A stretch of DNA of 64,000 bases from Poindextera sp041691315 (GTDB lineage Bacteria; Pseudomonadota; Alphaproteobacteria; Caulobacterales; Caulobacteraceae): positions 1-64,000 of the forward strand of contig JBEPUW010000012.1 of the NCBI GenBank assembly GCA_041691315.1, in the 5' to 3' direction. Of this stretch, positions 32,008 through 40,390 are shown in pieces (the stretch's first letter is position 1; the number at the start of each line of letters is the position of its first letter). The notes under the pieces were generated by a model. The model saw only the letters and a program-made list of their open reading frames with translations. It did not search any database and was not told the origin of the DNA. Position numbers and translations under genes: made by a program.

Positions 32008-32637
32008 TCAGGCGTCGTGCGCGGCGTCGGGCTCGGCCTGCTGGCCGGCCTTGGCGGCTTCGCGACGCCGGGTCATGGCGGCCGAGACGCTGTCGGCGGC
32101 CCGGCGCACGCCGTCGTAGAGGCGGTCGTCCAGCTCGGCCATGCGGCGGCTGAAGGCGGACTCAGGCCCGACGCTGTCGTTGATCTTGTGGCCGAGCGAC
32201 GCCAACTCGTCGATCATGCGGCGGCTGACCGCGTCGAAGTCGCCGCCGGAGCGTTCGCCCAGGCTGACCTTGACCGCCTGGGCGATGAAGCCCGAGCGGG
32301 TCATGCCGCGCGCCTCGGCCGCGGCGTCCAGCCGCTGCACCAGCCGCTCGCCCAGCGAGATGTTCACCCGCACCGGCGGATCGCCAACGGCGACGTCGAC
32401 CAGGATGGCGATTTCGCCAAGGCCTGCGGCCAACTGCTCGATCGGCGTGGGGGTGGGCCAGGTCTCGCCGGCGTCGGCCAGCACCTGCAACCGATCCAGC
32501 ACCGCCTGCCGCGCCTTGACCAGCAGCTCGCCTAGATCCCGCCCCTCGGCGCGACAATCGGCGATGTCCGGAAACCGCGCCTGATAGGGGCTGGCCTGGC
32601 CGCCGGTGACCAGGGCCACGAAAAGAAGGGTGTTCAT
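32008..32637 (-). CDS. HicB-like antitoxin-family protein with C-terminal extension
   Basis: A 209-aa protein. Residues 1-75 follow the degenerate RNase-H-like HicB fold (FPDIADCRAEGRDLGELLVK, ARQAVLDRLQVLADAGETWP), and residues ~88-130 a ribbon-helix-helix DNA-binding domain (PVRVNISLGERLVQRLDAAA, EARGMTRSGFIAQAVKV). About 75 further residues (MIDELASLGHKIN, FSRRMAELDDRLYDGVRRAA) form a predicted helical tail not usual in HicB. No hicA toxin (a ~60-80-aa dsRBD-like ORF) is seen on either side, so it is a lone regulator or orphan antitoxin. ATG 32637 is chosen as the family N-terminus. Confidence 0.7.
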   Translation of the reverse strand: MNTLLFVALVTGGQASPYQARFPDIADCRAEGRDLGELLVKARQAVLDRLQVLADAGETWPTPTPIEQLAAGLGEIAILVDVAVGDPPVRVNISLGERLVQRLDAAAEARGMTRSGFIAQAVKVSLGERSGGDFDAVSRRMIDELASLGHKINDSVGPESAFSRRMAELDDRLYDGVRRAADSVSAAMTRRREAAKAGQQAEPDAAHDA

Positions 32638-32747
32638 GTGCGTCGATCCCAAAAGGCGTTCGACGCATGAGATTGTGTAGTTTTGCGCAAAAACAAGCGA
32701 GACGGTGGAAGATTGTCTTCGACGCTCAGTCCCGGCTGTTCTTTTTC

Positions 32748-32875
32748 CGTCATCGCCCGGCTTGTCCGGGCGACCCATGAACGCATGCGCTCGCGGATGA
32801 TCAGGCGCGTTAGATGTCGCGCGCAATTGGCATCGCCGGCGTTCATGGGTGGCCCGAACAAGTCGGGCCATGACG
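32748..32875. repeat. Composite palindromic repeat, copy 3
   Basis: The arms are as in copy 2 (CGTCATCGCCCGGCTTGTCC and GTTCATGGGTGGCCCGAACA). The interior also matches copy 2 closely, including CGCATGCGCTCGCGG and GCGCGCAATTGGCATCGCCG. Copies 2 and 3 are directly repeated and bracket the DUF4112 and HicB-like genes. The right arm ends only 8 bp from the engB stop. Confidence 0.85.
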
Positions 32876-32882
32876 ATTGGGG

Positions 32883-33548
32883 TTAGCCGGCCGGCAATGC
32901 CGCCAGCGCGATTTCGGCTTTCAGTTCGGCCAGGCCGAGCTTCGATTCCGCCGAGGTCGCCACCACGCGGGGGAAGGCGGCGGGGCGGCGGCTGACGGCT
33001 TTCAGCGTCGCCTCGGTGACCGAGGCGACTTGCGCGGGTTTCAGCTTGTCGGCCTTGGTCAGCACGATCTGGTAGGAGACGGCGGCCTTGTCCAGCGCGT
33101 CCAGTGCCTCGGCGTCGGTGGACTTCAGCCCATGCCGCGCATCGATCAGCAGGTAGACCCGCGCCAGGTTCGGCCGCCCGCGCAGGTACGACCGCCCGAG
33201 GTTCTGGAACTTCGACGTGGTGGTCTTCGACGCCCGCGCAAACCCATAACCCGGCAGGTCGACCAGCCGCAGCCGCTCGTCCAGCAGAAAGAAGTTCACC
33301 TCGCGCGTGCGCCCCGGCTCGTTCGACGCCCGCGCCAGCCGATGCCGGTCGACCAGGGCGTTGATCAGCGACGACTTGCCGACGTTCGAGCGGCCGGCGA
33401 AGGCCACCTCCGGCAGATCGGGCTCCGGCAACCCGTCGATGGCCACCGCGCCCATGACGAAGCTGGCCGGCCGGGCGAACAGCACCCGCGCCGCCTCCAG
33501 CGCCTCAGGCGTGAAGACCGCCGCGTCGGTCGCCGCCTCGTCGGTCAC
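32883..33548 (-). CDS. engB: Ribosome biogenesis GTP-binding protein YihA/YsxC
   Basis: A 221-aa GTPase with G1 AGRSNVGKSSLINALVDRHR near residue 50, the G2 loop NEPGRTREVNFF, G3 LVDLPGYGFA and G4 VLTKADK. EngB helps assemble the large ribosomal subunit. The start is GTG 33548, which overlaps the yidC stop (GTGA). The long frame beyond it is a yidC shadow. It is the last gene of the rpmH-rnpA-yidC-engB cluster. Confidence 0.93.
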   Translation of the reverse strand: MTDEAATDAAVFTPEALEAARVLFARPASFVMGAVAIDGLPEPDLPEVAFAGRSNVGKSSLINALVDRHRLARASNEPGRTREVNFFLLDERLRLVDLPGYGFARASKTTTSKFQNLGRSYLRGRPNLARVYLLIDARHGLKSTDAEALDALDKAAVSYQIVLTKADKLKPAQVASVTEATLKAVSRRPAAFPRVVATSAESKLGLAELKAEIALAALPAG

Positions 33549-35383
33549 CCCGACGGCCTGGGCTTCGGCTTGGCGAAGCGGGCGACCAGGTTGTCGATCG
33601 GGTTCTCCACCTGGAACCGATGCATGATCACATACTGCTGCAGGATGGTGAGCAGGTTGCTCCAGGTCCAATAGATCAACAGGCCGACGGTCACCTGGGC
33701 CAGGGTGAAGGTGAAGATCAGCGGCAGGAACTGCATCATCCTCTGGGTGGTCGCATCGCCGGCCGGCGGGCTCATCGAGGTCGAGAGCCACATGGTGAAG
33801 CCGTAGATCAGCGGCAAAAGCCCGATGTGCAGCGGCCCGTCGAGGAAGCCGCCCATCAGCGGCGCAAGGGCCGGGTTCCAATGGATCAGCCCGAACAGGG
33901 TCCAGATCGACGACGGATCGCGCGCCGACAGGTCGTGGATCCAGCCGAAGAACGGCGCCTGGCGCATTTCGATGGTGACGGTCAGCACCTTGTACAGGGA
34001 GTAGAAGACCGGAATCTGGATCAGCATGGGCAGGCAGCCCATCAGCGGGTTAATCTTCTCCCGCTGATACAGGGCCATGGTCTCCTGCTGGATCTTGGCC
34101 TGGTCGCCCTCGTGCTTCTTCTTCAGCTCCTCCACCGCCGGGGCGATCTTCTTCATCTTGCTCATCGACTCGTAGCTCTTGTTGGCGAGCGGGAAGAAGA
34201 TGCCGCGCACCACCACGGTCAGGGCCAGGATGGCCAGGCCGATGGAGCCGATTTTCAGGGTGAACAGTTCGAGCAGGTCGAACAGCGGCTGGGTGAAGAA
34301 AAACAGGTGCCCCCAGTCCACCGCCTGGTCGAAGCGGGGGATGTCTGTGGGGTGCGGGGTGACCGGCGACCAGTAGTATTTCGGCGGCGTGCCGGAATAT
34401 TCGTAGCTGCGCAGCAGCGGCACCACCTTGGCGCCGGCGAACAGCCGCGAATGGGTGGTGATGCTGGCGCCGGGCGCTATGGTCTGGGTGGCGCCGACAT
34501 AGCTGGCCACATAGGTTTCGGTCGGGCTGGACGGCAGCACCTGGAAGGTCGCGGTGATCGGCGCGCCCTGGTCGGGGATCAGCGCCGCCAGCCAGTATTT
34601 CTCGGTGATGCCCAGCCAGCCGCCGGTGGAGGTGACCGTCGTCGGCTCCGTCTTCTTCTTCCAGTCGGCGTATTTGTCGAGCACCAGATTGTGCCCCAGC
34701 ATGCCGATCGCGCCCTCGTGCACGATGTTGTTGGCGACGGTGGTCGGCTTGCCGACCTGGGCGACCACGCCGCTGGGCGCCAGCGCCACCGGCGTGGCGC
34801 CCGAATTGGCCACCGTGTCGTCGATCGTGAACATGTAGTTGGCGTCGACGGCGATGCTGCGGGTGAATTTCAGCCCCGCCCCGTTGTCATAGGTCAACAC
34901 CAGCGGCGTGGCCGGGGTCAGCACCGCCCCGGCCGGCGCGGTCCACACCGTCGCGTCGTTCGGCACGCCCGGCATGTTGGCCACCGGGCTCTTCCAGCCG
35001 GTCTCGGCGAACCAGGCGTTCTGCGACCCCTCCGGCTTGAACAGCTCCACCAGCGGCGACTTCGGATCGACGCTTAGCCGGTAGTGCTTCAGATAGAGGT
35101 CGTCGATGCGCGCGCCGCGCAGCGCGATGGAGCCGGCGACGCTGGGCGTATCGACCTTGATCCGTGGGCTCGCCGCCGCCGCCTGGGCCAGCGGCAGGAA
35201 GGCGCCCGGGGCCGGCTGGCCCGGTGCGGCGGGCGCCTGGGCGGCATGGGCGGCGGACTCGGCGCGCTGGATCGCCAGCTGGTGCGCCCGCTGCGGCCCA
35301 TACACAAAGACCTGGTAGAGCAGCAGAATCCCGACAGCCAGGACCGAAAACACGATCCAGTTGCGAACGTCGTCCTTATCCAT
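33545..35383 (-). CDS. yidC: Membrane protein insertase YidC
   Basis: A 612-aa inner-membrane insertase. An N-terminal anchor (WIVFSVLAVGILLLYQVFVYG) is followed by a Pro/Ala-rich linker, a large periplasmic beta domain (~residues 60-370), and the conserved five-helix core with LGMLPMLIQIPVFYSLYKVL-type sequence (here GCLPMLIQIPVFYSL), the MSKMKKIAPAVEELKKKHEG coiled coil and the C-terminal FLPLIFTFTLAQVTVGLLIY. It inserts proteins alone or with SecYEG. Length is typical of alphaproteobacterial YidC. It follows rnpA with a 10-bp gap. Confidence 0.95.
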   Translation of the reverse strand: MDKDDVRNWIVFSVLAVGILLLYQVFVYGPQRAHQLAIQRAESAAHAAQAPAAPGQPAPGAFLPLAQAAAASPRIKVDTPSVAGSIALRGARIDDLYLKHYRLSVDPKSPLVELFKPEGSQNAWFAETGWKSPVANMPGVPNDATVWTAPAGAVLTPATPLVLTYDNGAGLKFTRSIAVDANYMFTIDDTVANSGATPVALAPSGVVAQVGKPTTVANNIVHEGAIGMLGHNLVLDKYADWKKKTEPTTVTSTGGWLGITEKYWLAALIPDQGAPITATFQVLPSSPTETYVASYVGATQTIAPGASITTHSRLFAGAKVVPLLRSYEYSGTPPKYYWSPVTPHPTDIPRFDQAVDWGHLFFFTQPLFDLLELFTLKIGSIGLAILALTVVVRGIFFPLANKSYESMSKMKKIAPAVEELKKKHEGDQAKIQQETMALYQREKINPLMGCLPMLIQIPVFYSLYKVLTVTIEMRQAPFFGWIHDLSARDPSSIWTLFGLIHWNPALAPLMGGFLDGPLHIGLLPLIYGFTMWLSTSMSPPAGDATTQRMMQFLPLIFTFTLAQVTVGLLIYWTWSNLLTILQQYVIMHRFQVENPIDNLVARFAKPKPRPSG

Positions 35384-35393
35384 GGATGCGGGC

Positions 35394-35780
35394 TTACCGG
35401 GAAGCGGCCGCCGGGCGTGTCGACGCCGGGACCTGGTTGGCGGCGAGGCTTATCAGTGCGCTTTCGACATCGTCAAGCAAACGCACCCAGGGGCGCTTCG
35501 CCGTCCCCGCCCGGGCAATGAATACATAGTCGTGCCCCGCCTTGCCATGAAGAGGCGCCAACGCCGCGGCCGCGTGCCGCAGCCGCCGCTTGGCCTTGTT
35601 GCGCACCACCGCCCCGCCGATCCGCCTGGTCGCCGTAAAGCCCAGCCGGATCGCCTCACGCCCATCGCCGCGATCCAGCGCCTGCACCACCACCGCCCCA
35701 CGTGCACAGGACGCACCCTTGGCCGCGGCCAGAAAGTCCGGCCGGATCTTCAGGCGTTCGATGTCAGGCAGGTCAGGCAA
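35394..35780 (-). CDS. rnpA: Ribonuclease P protein component
   Basis: A 128-aa basic protein that helps the RNase P RNA trim tRNA 5' ends. The family motif RNKAKRRLRHAAAA is present (residues ~60-73), with an upstream strand AIRLGFTATRRIGGAVV. Length is normal. It lies 39 bp after rpmH and before yidC, in the standard bacterial order. The start, ATG 35780, has no strong Shine-Dalgarno, but ribosomes can pass directly from rpmH. Confidence 0.93.
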   Translation of the reverse strand: MPDLPDIERLKIRPDFLAAAKGASCARGAVVVQALDRGDGREAIRLGFTATRRIGGAVVRNKAKRRLRHAAAALAPLHGKAGHDYVFIARAGTAKRPWVRLLDDVESALISLAANQVPASTRPAAASR

Positions 35781-35819
35781 GGTGAATGCCTCGCCGAGGG
35801 GCGAGCGGAGCGACGCCCC

Positions 35820-35954
35820 TTAAGCCGTCAGCTTCTTGCGGCCCTTGGCGCGACGACGCGCAACGATCTTCTGGCCGTTCTTCGTCGACATGCGCAGACG
35901 ATAGCCATGGCGCCGTTTGCGCACGAGCCTTGAGGGCTGATAGGTCCGCTTCAC
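35820..35954 (-). CDS. rpmH: 50S ribosomal protein L34
   Basis: A 44-residue L34 with the full family sequence (KRTYQPSRLVRKRRHGYRLR, then MSTKNGQKIVARRRAKGRKK). It begins with GTG 35954; no ATG is available and the family N-terminus MKRTYQPS is exactly reproduced. GGAAG lies about 11 bp upstream. This is the first gene of the rpmH-rnpA-yidC-engB cluster, and its promoter must lie in the ~340-bp region to the right. Confidence 0.95.
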   Translation of the reverse strand: MKRTYQPSRLVRKRRHGYRLRMSTKNGQKIVARRRAKGRKKLTA

Positions 35955-36294
35955 GGGGCGATAACTTCCACTAGGGCTGGCGAAAAAGAGCGCGGTGGAT
36001 AGGGGATGAGGGCGGCGATGTCAACCGGGGAGGTGAGCAAAGGCCTGAGCCGGTATTAGGCCCAAGAGTCGATCTGAGCACCCTTCTGGTCAAGACCGGG
36101 CGCGCTCTCGGAGCGAAGGTCAACCCTTGGCGGCAGACCCCATTTGACCATCCGCGAACCGGTAAGGTCAGCCTCACGGTGAGGGCTCATGATCCCTTCT
36201 TCGGGAGCATGTCGAGAGAAAGATCGGCTCAACAATCGGAAACGCCTTTTCAACCTCCCGGTGTAGTGTGAAGGTCGCCTGATTGGGGCGGTAC
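35955..36294. other. Divergent intergenic region between rpmH and the NERD gene
   Basis: About 340 bases with no supported gene. It must include the rpmH promoter on the minus strand. Base composition falls from GC-rich to lower GC around 36050, marking the likely edge of an acquired segment. I see no repeat or tRNA that would serve as an attachment site. Confidence 0.4.
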
Positions 36295-37676
36295 ATGAAT
36301 AAGAAAATTGGCAAACTATCCGATAGTGCAGGCCCTATGGCGATCATGGTCGGTCCGAAGCGATCCATTCGCTATCTGGCGAGCGACGGCATCCACCCCC
36401 GAGAGGTTAAGGGGATAACCCAGCTCGACGCCGCGCTGCCTCTTGACTGGGTTTTTTATGCGGGCCTCCAATATTTTCCCGGACACGACACGCCTTTGGA
36501 AATGGACTTGATTATCCTTATGGATGATCGAGTGTTGTTGGTAGAAATCAAGGACTGGACCCTCAAAATCAGATCTGAGGGAGATAACTGGGTAGTTGGT
36601 AAGAAGAGTCGACGAGGAAAACGGACGGTGCGGCCAAGGTATTCGACGTCACAAAGATTTTTGCACGATGAGCGAAAGTCAAAATACGTTGGTCGTCGAT
36701 ACAATTGGCTTTCGCGTTCCTTGCCGAAGTTTTCACGTTCGCGCCAACGTCATTCGAAGAGAATTTCCGCGACTATGTCACGCATGTCCGTGTGCTACGC
36801 GAGCCTGAGCGGGTCAGTATCCATTCGGTCGCAGGCGTTGAGCCTGATAGATACGGCTCGATCATTGTCGCGGGTCGTAAAACTATAATCGCGGGAGATC
36901 GGACCCCTAAATTAGAAATAGAGGGCGCTACAGGGGCCTCAAGGCCGCAAATGCGCCAGATGATCGAGAGCCTCTCAGCCCAGTACGCTCGTCTCGACCA
37001 GCCGCGTGCACAGGTGACGAGCCTCTCGGATTTCGAGCGCCTTTCTGGCGTCCAACTGCGACGCTTTTTGGACACCAAGCAACGATTCGATCTTGAACGT
37101 TGGCTTCAGGATCGGCCGAGATTTGAGGATGAATCTCGTGCCTGGGTGGTTGGCGCGCCATACATCGATGCAAACGTCGAGGTGTTGGTTGAGCGCCTGC
37201 GAACTAAAAAGTCCGGTCAGCTCAAGCCGGATATTCACTGGCTGCGCCCAGGGGGTGACATGTGGGGCATGACTGCCGATCTTGGCGCGAGCCTAGAGCG
37301 CTTCCGCCAGGTGGTCGGGCTTCCGGACATTCCGAAGGCGTCGGGGACAACTTTGTTGATGCCTAGGGCGACGGCGAAGCTCGCCCAGAGGAGTGTAAGT
37401 AGGCTCTTCGAGCGCGGCGAGGAGGCCCCAGCGAAACTTGGATCTGGCCTCGAAATTCTGGTAATTGGCCAAGCGGTAGCGATGCTTCTGGTCCACGTCG
37501 CCGTAGATAGCCGAGAGACGGTTCCCGTTGGGATAGTCACTGATCACACGAAGCTTGTGATGCGGTTGGACGCTCAGCTACGCGGAGACAATCCGAAGGT
37601 CTGGGCACCGAAGGCAGGCAAGGACGAAAATACTGCCGGTCTGACATTGCAGGGAAGCGAGAGTCTTGAGGCCTAA
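36295..37676 (+). pseudogene. NERD-domain protein, frameshifted
   Basis: ATG 36295 opens a NERD (nuclease-related) domain: HPREVKGITQLDAALPLDWV, EMDLIILMDDRVLLVEIKDW with the PD-(D/E)xK-like Asp...Glu-x-Lys pattern, and GDNWVVGKKSRRGK. After about 36610 this frame degenerates to Arg/Ser-rich sequence, while protein-like sequence continues in another frame from ~36690 to 37676 (FEENFRDYVTHVRVLREPER, SLSDFERLSGVQLRRFLDTK, SLERFRQVVGLPDIPKASGT). A frameshift, and probably also the TGA at 36669-36671, interrupts the gene. GC is clearly lower than in the flanking DNA. NERD proteins are often linked to phage defence or DNA processing. Confidence 0.65.
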
Positions 37677-37766
37677 TTCGGTGCGACGTGACCGATCGTC
37701 GTAGTTGAGCCGAGCGCCGCTCCGCATCCAACATATCGGTCGTGGTCTCGATCAGAGTCCTGCCGC

Positions 37767-38396
37767 TCAGGTTTGCGCAGCGGCGGCCTGTCCATCGTCG
37801 ATCTCCAACGCCCGCGTCGCCGCCGGCCGCTCGCTCAGCCGTGCCCAGTACGCTTCGAACGACGACCGCTTCTCGATGGAGCCGAACTGCATGCCCCAGC
37901 CGATCTGGCTGCCGAAGTAGACGTCGGCGGCGGTGAACTGGTCGCCGAGGAGGTAGGGGCCGGGGGTTATGGCGGTCTCGATGGCGTTCAGGACCAGGTC
38001 CAGATTGCCGTAGCCGGCCATGCGTTCGCCCTCGGGCTTGATCTCGAAGCCCATGGACTTGTTGGTGGTTGCCGCCTCGATCGGGCCGGCGGCGAAGAAC
38101 AGCCAGCGGTAGTAGGGGCCGCGGGCGTGGTCGCCTGGCGGCGGGGCCAGGCCGGTGTCCGGGAAGGCGTCGGCGAGATAGGCGCAGATGGCGGCGCCCT
38201 CGGTGATCACCGTTTCGCCGTGGCGCAGCGCCGGGATCTTGCCCATGGGGTTGATGGCCAGGTACGCGGGCGCCTTCAGCGTGGTGGCGTAGTCCATGAG
38301 CTCGGTGCGGTAGGGGCGGCCAACCTCTTCCAGCATCCAGCGCACGATGCGGCCGCGGGACATGGGGTGGGTGTAGAAAACAAGCTCATCGATCAT
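37767..38396 (-). CDS. Glutathione S-transferase
   Basis: A 209-aa GST. The thioredoxin-like domain (residues 1-80, FYTHPMSRGRIVRWMLEEVG, INPMGKIPALRHGETVITEG) has the cis-Pro in GKIPAL and the glutathione-binding Glu/Ser in ITEGAAICAYLAD. The all-helical C-terminal domain ends with QFTAADVYFGSQIGW. The active residue near the N-terminus is Ser13 (MSRGR). ATG 38396 with GGAG upstream is used; the long frame beyond it is a shadow. It transfers glutathione to electrophiles, or reduces them, in the cytosol. Confidence 0.9.
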   Translation of the reverse strand: MIDELVFYTHPMSRGRIVRWMLEEVGRPYRTELMDYATTLKAPAYLAINPMGKIPALRHGETVITEGAAICAYLADAFPDTGLAPPPGDHARGPYYRWLFFAAGPIEAATTNKSMGFEIKPEGERMAGYGNLDLVLNAIETAITPGPYLLGDQFTAADVYFGSQIGWGMQFGSIEKRSSFEAYWARLSERPAATRALEIDDGQAAAAQT

Positions 38397-38534
38397 GGGG
38401 GCTCCTCGTTCGATGTATGGCCCCCGATCGTACAGGCTGGGCGGGCGAAAGGTGTCAGCATTGTTGTCGGCGGCGGCGACGGAATGATGTCGGTTGATAT
38501 TGGCCGGACTTTGTGCCGGCGCCCCCATCCCCAA

Positions 38535-38568
38535 CCCCTTCCCCGCGAGGGGGAAGGGGCTTTTTTTT
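38535..38568 (+). terminator. Palindromic repeat with T-tract (terminator-like)
   Basis: CCCCTTCCCC (38535-38544) pairs with GGGGAAGGGG (38550-38559) around a 5-nt loop, followed by C and eight T. It has the shape of an intrinsic terminator on the plus strand, but belongs to a dispersed repeat family (see 22180 and 42584), and no plus-strand gene ends just before it. Confidence 0.55.
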
Positions 38569-38657
38569 GTGGCTGCGGCGCACCGCGAGGTGGCCGACGC
38601 GGCTCGGCGTGGCGGTGGGTGGATGAACATCGCGGGCGCGAGGGCGTTAGCTTGGCC

Positions 38658-39146
38658 ATGGAGTGGCTCACCGCGCTGATCGGTCCCGACGCCGGCCCGA
38701 CGATCCCGCAGTTCTGTCTGCGGGCGCTGATCGTGTTTGCGTTCGGCATTCTCTGCATCCGGCTGGCCGGGCGGCGCAGCTTTTCGCAGGCCTCGCCGCT
38801 GGACATCATCGTGGCGATCATCATCGGCTCGAACCTCAGCCGCATGATGACCGGCAAGGCCTCCTTCCTGGGCGGGCTGGCGGCCAGCCTGGTGATCGTC
38901 GCGCTGCACCGGGTGCTGGCCATGGCGACCCTGCGCTGGGGCTGGCTGGAGCGCTGGATCAAGGGTCCGTCGGTGGTGCTGGTGCGCGATGGCCGGGCCG
39001 ACCGGGCGGCCATGGCTCGCCACGCGGTCAGCGAGGTCGATTTGATGGAGAGCCTCAGGTTGGAACAGGCCGAGACGCTGGCCGACGAGCGGCTGGCGAC
39101 GCTGGAGGACGGCGGCAAGATCAGCGTCATCAGGGTGCAGCGCTGA
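38658..39146 (+). CDS. DUF421-family membrane protein (YetF-like)
   Basis: A 162-aa protein with two or three N-terminal membrane helices (FCLRALIVFAFGILCIRLAG, ASFLGGLAASLVIVALHRVL) and a cytosolic beta domain starting KGPSVVLVRDGRADRAAMAR. The conserved family motif RLAGRRSFSQASPLDIIVAI is intact. YetF relatives in Bacillus affect envelope stress and spore properties; their biochemical role is unknown. ATG 38658 is used since the longer frame upstream is noncoding. Confidence 0.85.
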   Translation: MEWLTALIGPDAGPTIPQFCLRALIVFAFGILCIRLAGRRSFSQASPLDIIVAIIIGSNLSRMMTGKASFLGGLAASLVIVALHRVLAMATLRWGWLERWIKGPSVVLVRDGRADRAAMARHAVSEVDLMESLRLEQAETLADERLATLEDGGKISVIRVQR

Positions 39147-39268
39147 GTCCGGCGCGAGGGCCGCGCCGCCTTGCGAGTGATCGGCCGGCGGCCGCCCGGC
39201 GTATGCGGTTCACCCGTGGCGCATTCGGGATCTCCCCCCGCGCCGCCACAGCAGAAGGCTCAACGCCG

Positions 39269-39655
39269 ATGAAAACCGCGCTCTTCTCCCTGGCCGCCGT
39301 CGCGATGGCCACGCTGGTCTCGCCGGCCGCCGCCGATGTCGCGGGCGACTGGCATGTGGCGGGCAAGGTCGGGACCTTCGCCTTCACCCTGACCTGCAGC
39401 TTCAAGCCGGAGGGCGCCCGCCTGGGCGGCGTCTGCGTCGACGGCTCGACCAACAATCCGAAGATCGCCTCCGGCCGTCGGCATCCGATCACCGCCGGCA
39501 GCGTCGACGGGAACACCGTCAACTGGACCTATCAGTCCAATTTCCTGCTGACCAAGTTCGACGTGACCTATCGGGGCGTGCAGGCGGGCGACCGGATGAG
39601 CGGCGCCTTCCGCGTCCAGGGCCACGACGGGGCGTTCACCGCAACGCGCCGATGA
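39269..39655 (+). CDS. Secreted hypothetical protein
   Basis: A 128-aa protein with a Sec signal (MKTALFSLAAVAMATLVSPA, cleaved near AAA|DVAGDW). The mature part is beta-rich (GDWHVAGKVGTFAFTLTCSF, VNWTYQSNFLLTKFDVTYRG, MSGAFRVQGHDGAFTATR), like small lipocalin-type or DUF domains seen in alphaproteobacterial periplasm. Two Cys (TCSF and GVCVDG) may form a disulfide. The stop overlaps the next gene by 4 bp. Confidence 0.7.
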   Translation: MKTALFSLAAVAMATLVSPAAADVAGDWHVAGKVGTFAFTLTCSFKPEGARLGGVCVDGSTNNPKIASGRRHPITAGSVDGNTVNWTYQSNFLLTKFDVTYRGVQAGDRMSGAFRVQGHDGAFTATRR

Positions 39656-40059
39656 GCCGGCGCGACGCTTTGATCTATGCGCTAGCGGGGCTTGGCATCT
39701 GGCTGAACGGGGCGGTCAGCTTTCGCCTTGGCGGGCGTATCCTGTTCCACAACGGGCCGCTGGTGATCGCGGCGGTCGCGGTGGCGGTCGCCGTGCTGGT
39801 CTGCCTGGCCTTTCGCGTCACCCTGGCCTGGCGCAAGGGGCGGGCGGCGGATGCGGTGACCGTGGCCGTGCTGATGGCGCTGCCCGGCCTGTTCGGCGAG
39901 GCCGGGCGCCAGCTGGTCTTTCCATGGGCCACGGGCCTGACCACCAGCGACGCGCCGGCCTTTGCCGCCGTCATCTTCTTCGGCAATGCGGTGCTGCTGA
40001 CCTATGCGGTGGTCGTTCAGCGGCGCGACTCAGCGCCGGCGCCGTCTGGCGGGGCGTGA
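39652..40059 (+). CDS. DUF5367-like membrane protein
   Basis: A 135-aa protein with four likely helices (YALAGLGIWLNGAVSFRLGG, PLVIAAVAVAVAVLVCLAFR, VAVLMALPGLFGEAGRQLVF and FAAVIFFGNAVLLTYAVVVQ). The order of helices and the short polar C-terminus fit the DUF5367 group, with unknown role. It overlaps the secreted-protein gene upstream by 4 bp (ATGA), suggesting a shared function at the envelope. Its 3' end overlaps the convergent UvrB/C-motif gene by 30 bp. Confidence 0.7.
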   Translation: MSRRDALIYALAGLGIWLNGAVSFRLGGRILFHNGPLVIAAVAVAVAVLVCLAFRVTLAWRKGRAADAVTVAVLMALPGLFGEAGRQLVFPWATGLTTSDAPAFAAVIFFGNAVLLTYAVVVQRRDSAPAPSGGA

Positions 40060-40314
40060 GCCCGAGGTCATCGGGTCCGGCTTCGGCGGCGGCCGCCAGC
40101 CAGGCGGCGGCACGGCGGCCTGGTCGCTGGTCCCCAAGCCCATCTTGCCGGGGACCTGGCGCGTCAGCCGCGAGGTGTCGATGTCGGTCGGCTCGGTTCC
40201 CGGCTGGCCGCGGAACAGGCTGAGCTGGTTGCGCAATCGCGCGGCCTCCTCGAAATCCTCGGCGGCGGCCGCGGCCTCCATGCGCAGGCGAAGGGCCTCA
40301 AGAGCGTCGGTCAT
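40030..40314 (-). CDS. UvrB/UvrC-motif protein
   Basis: A 94-aa protein whose N-terminal 35 residues form a UvrB/UvrC helical hairpin (LEALRLRMEAAAAAEDFEEA, then ARLRNQLSLFRG), the module by which UvrB and UvrC contact each other and which also occurs in small adaptor proteins such as McsA. The rest is Pro/Arg-rich and disordered. It is a likely protein-binding accessory of unknown partner. The 3' ends of this gene and the DUF5367 gene overlap by 30 bp. Confidence 0.75.
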   Translation of the reverse strand: MTDALEALRLRMEAAAAAEDFEEAARLRNQLSLFRGQPGTEPTDIDTSRLTRQVPGKMGLGTSDQAAVPPPGWRPPPKPDPMTSGSRPARRRRR

Positions 40315-40390
40315 GCTGCAGCAACGTCGGCGGAGTCGATTCGATCACCCGAACCGGCCGCAACGACAATCGGCCTGGATCGCCGAGCGC

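Noticed and set aside
32640..32871. Open frames beginning MARLVRATHE(R) at composite repeats (for example here and at 3563, 42721-43347, 45228, 47302, 50488)
   Set aside because: They are translations of the repeat arm ATGGCCCGACTTGTTCGGGC and recur at each copy. They are not proteins; where a real gene follows, its start is internal.
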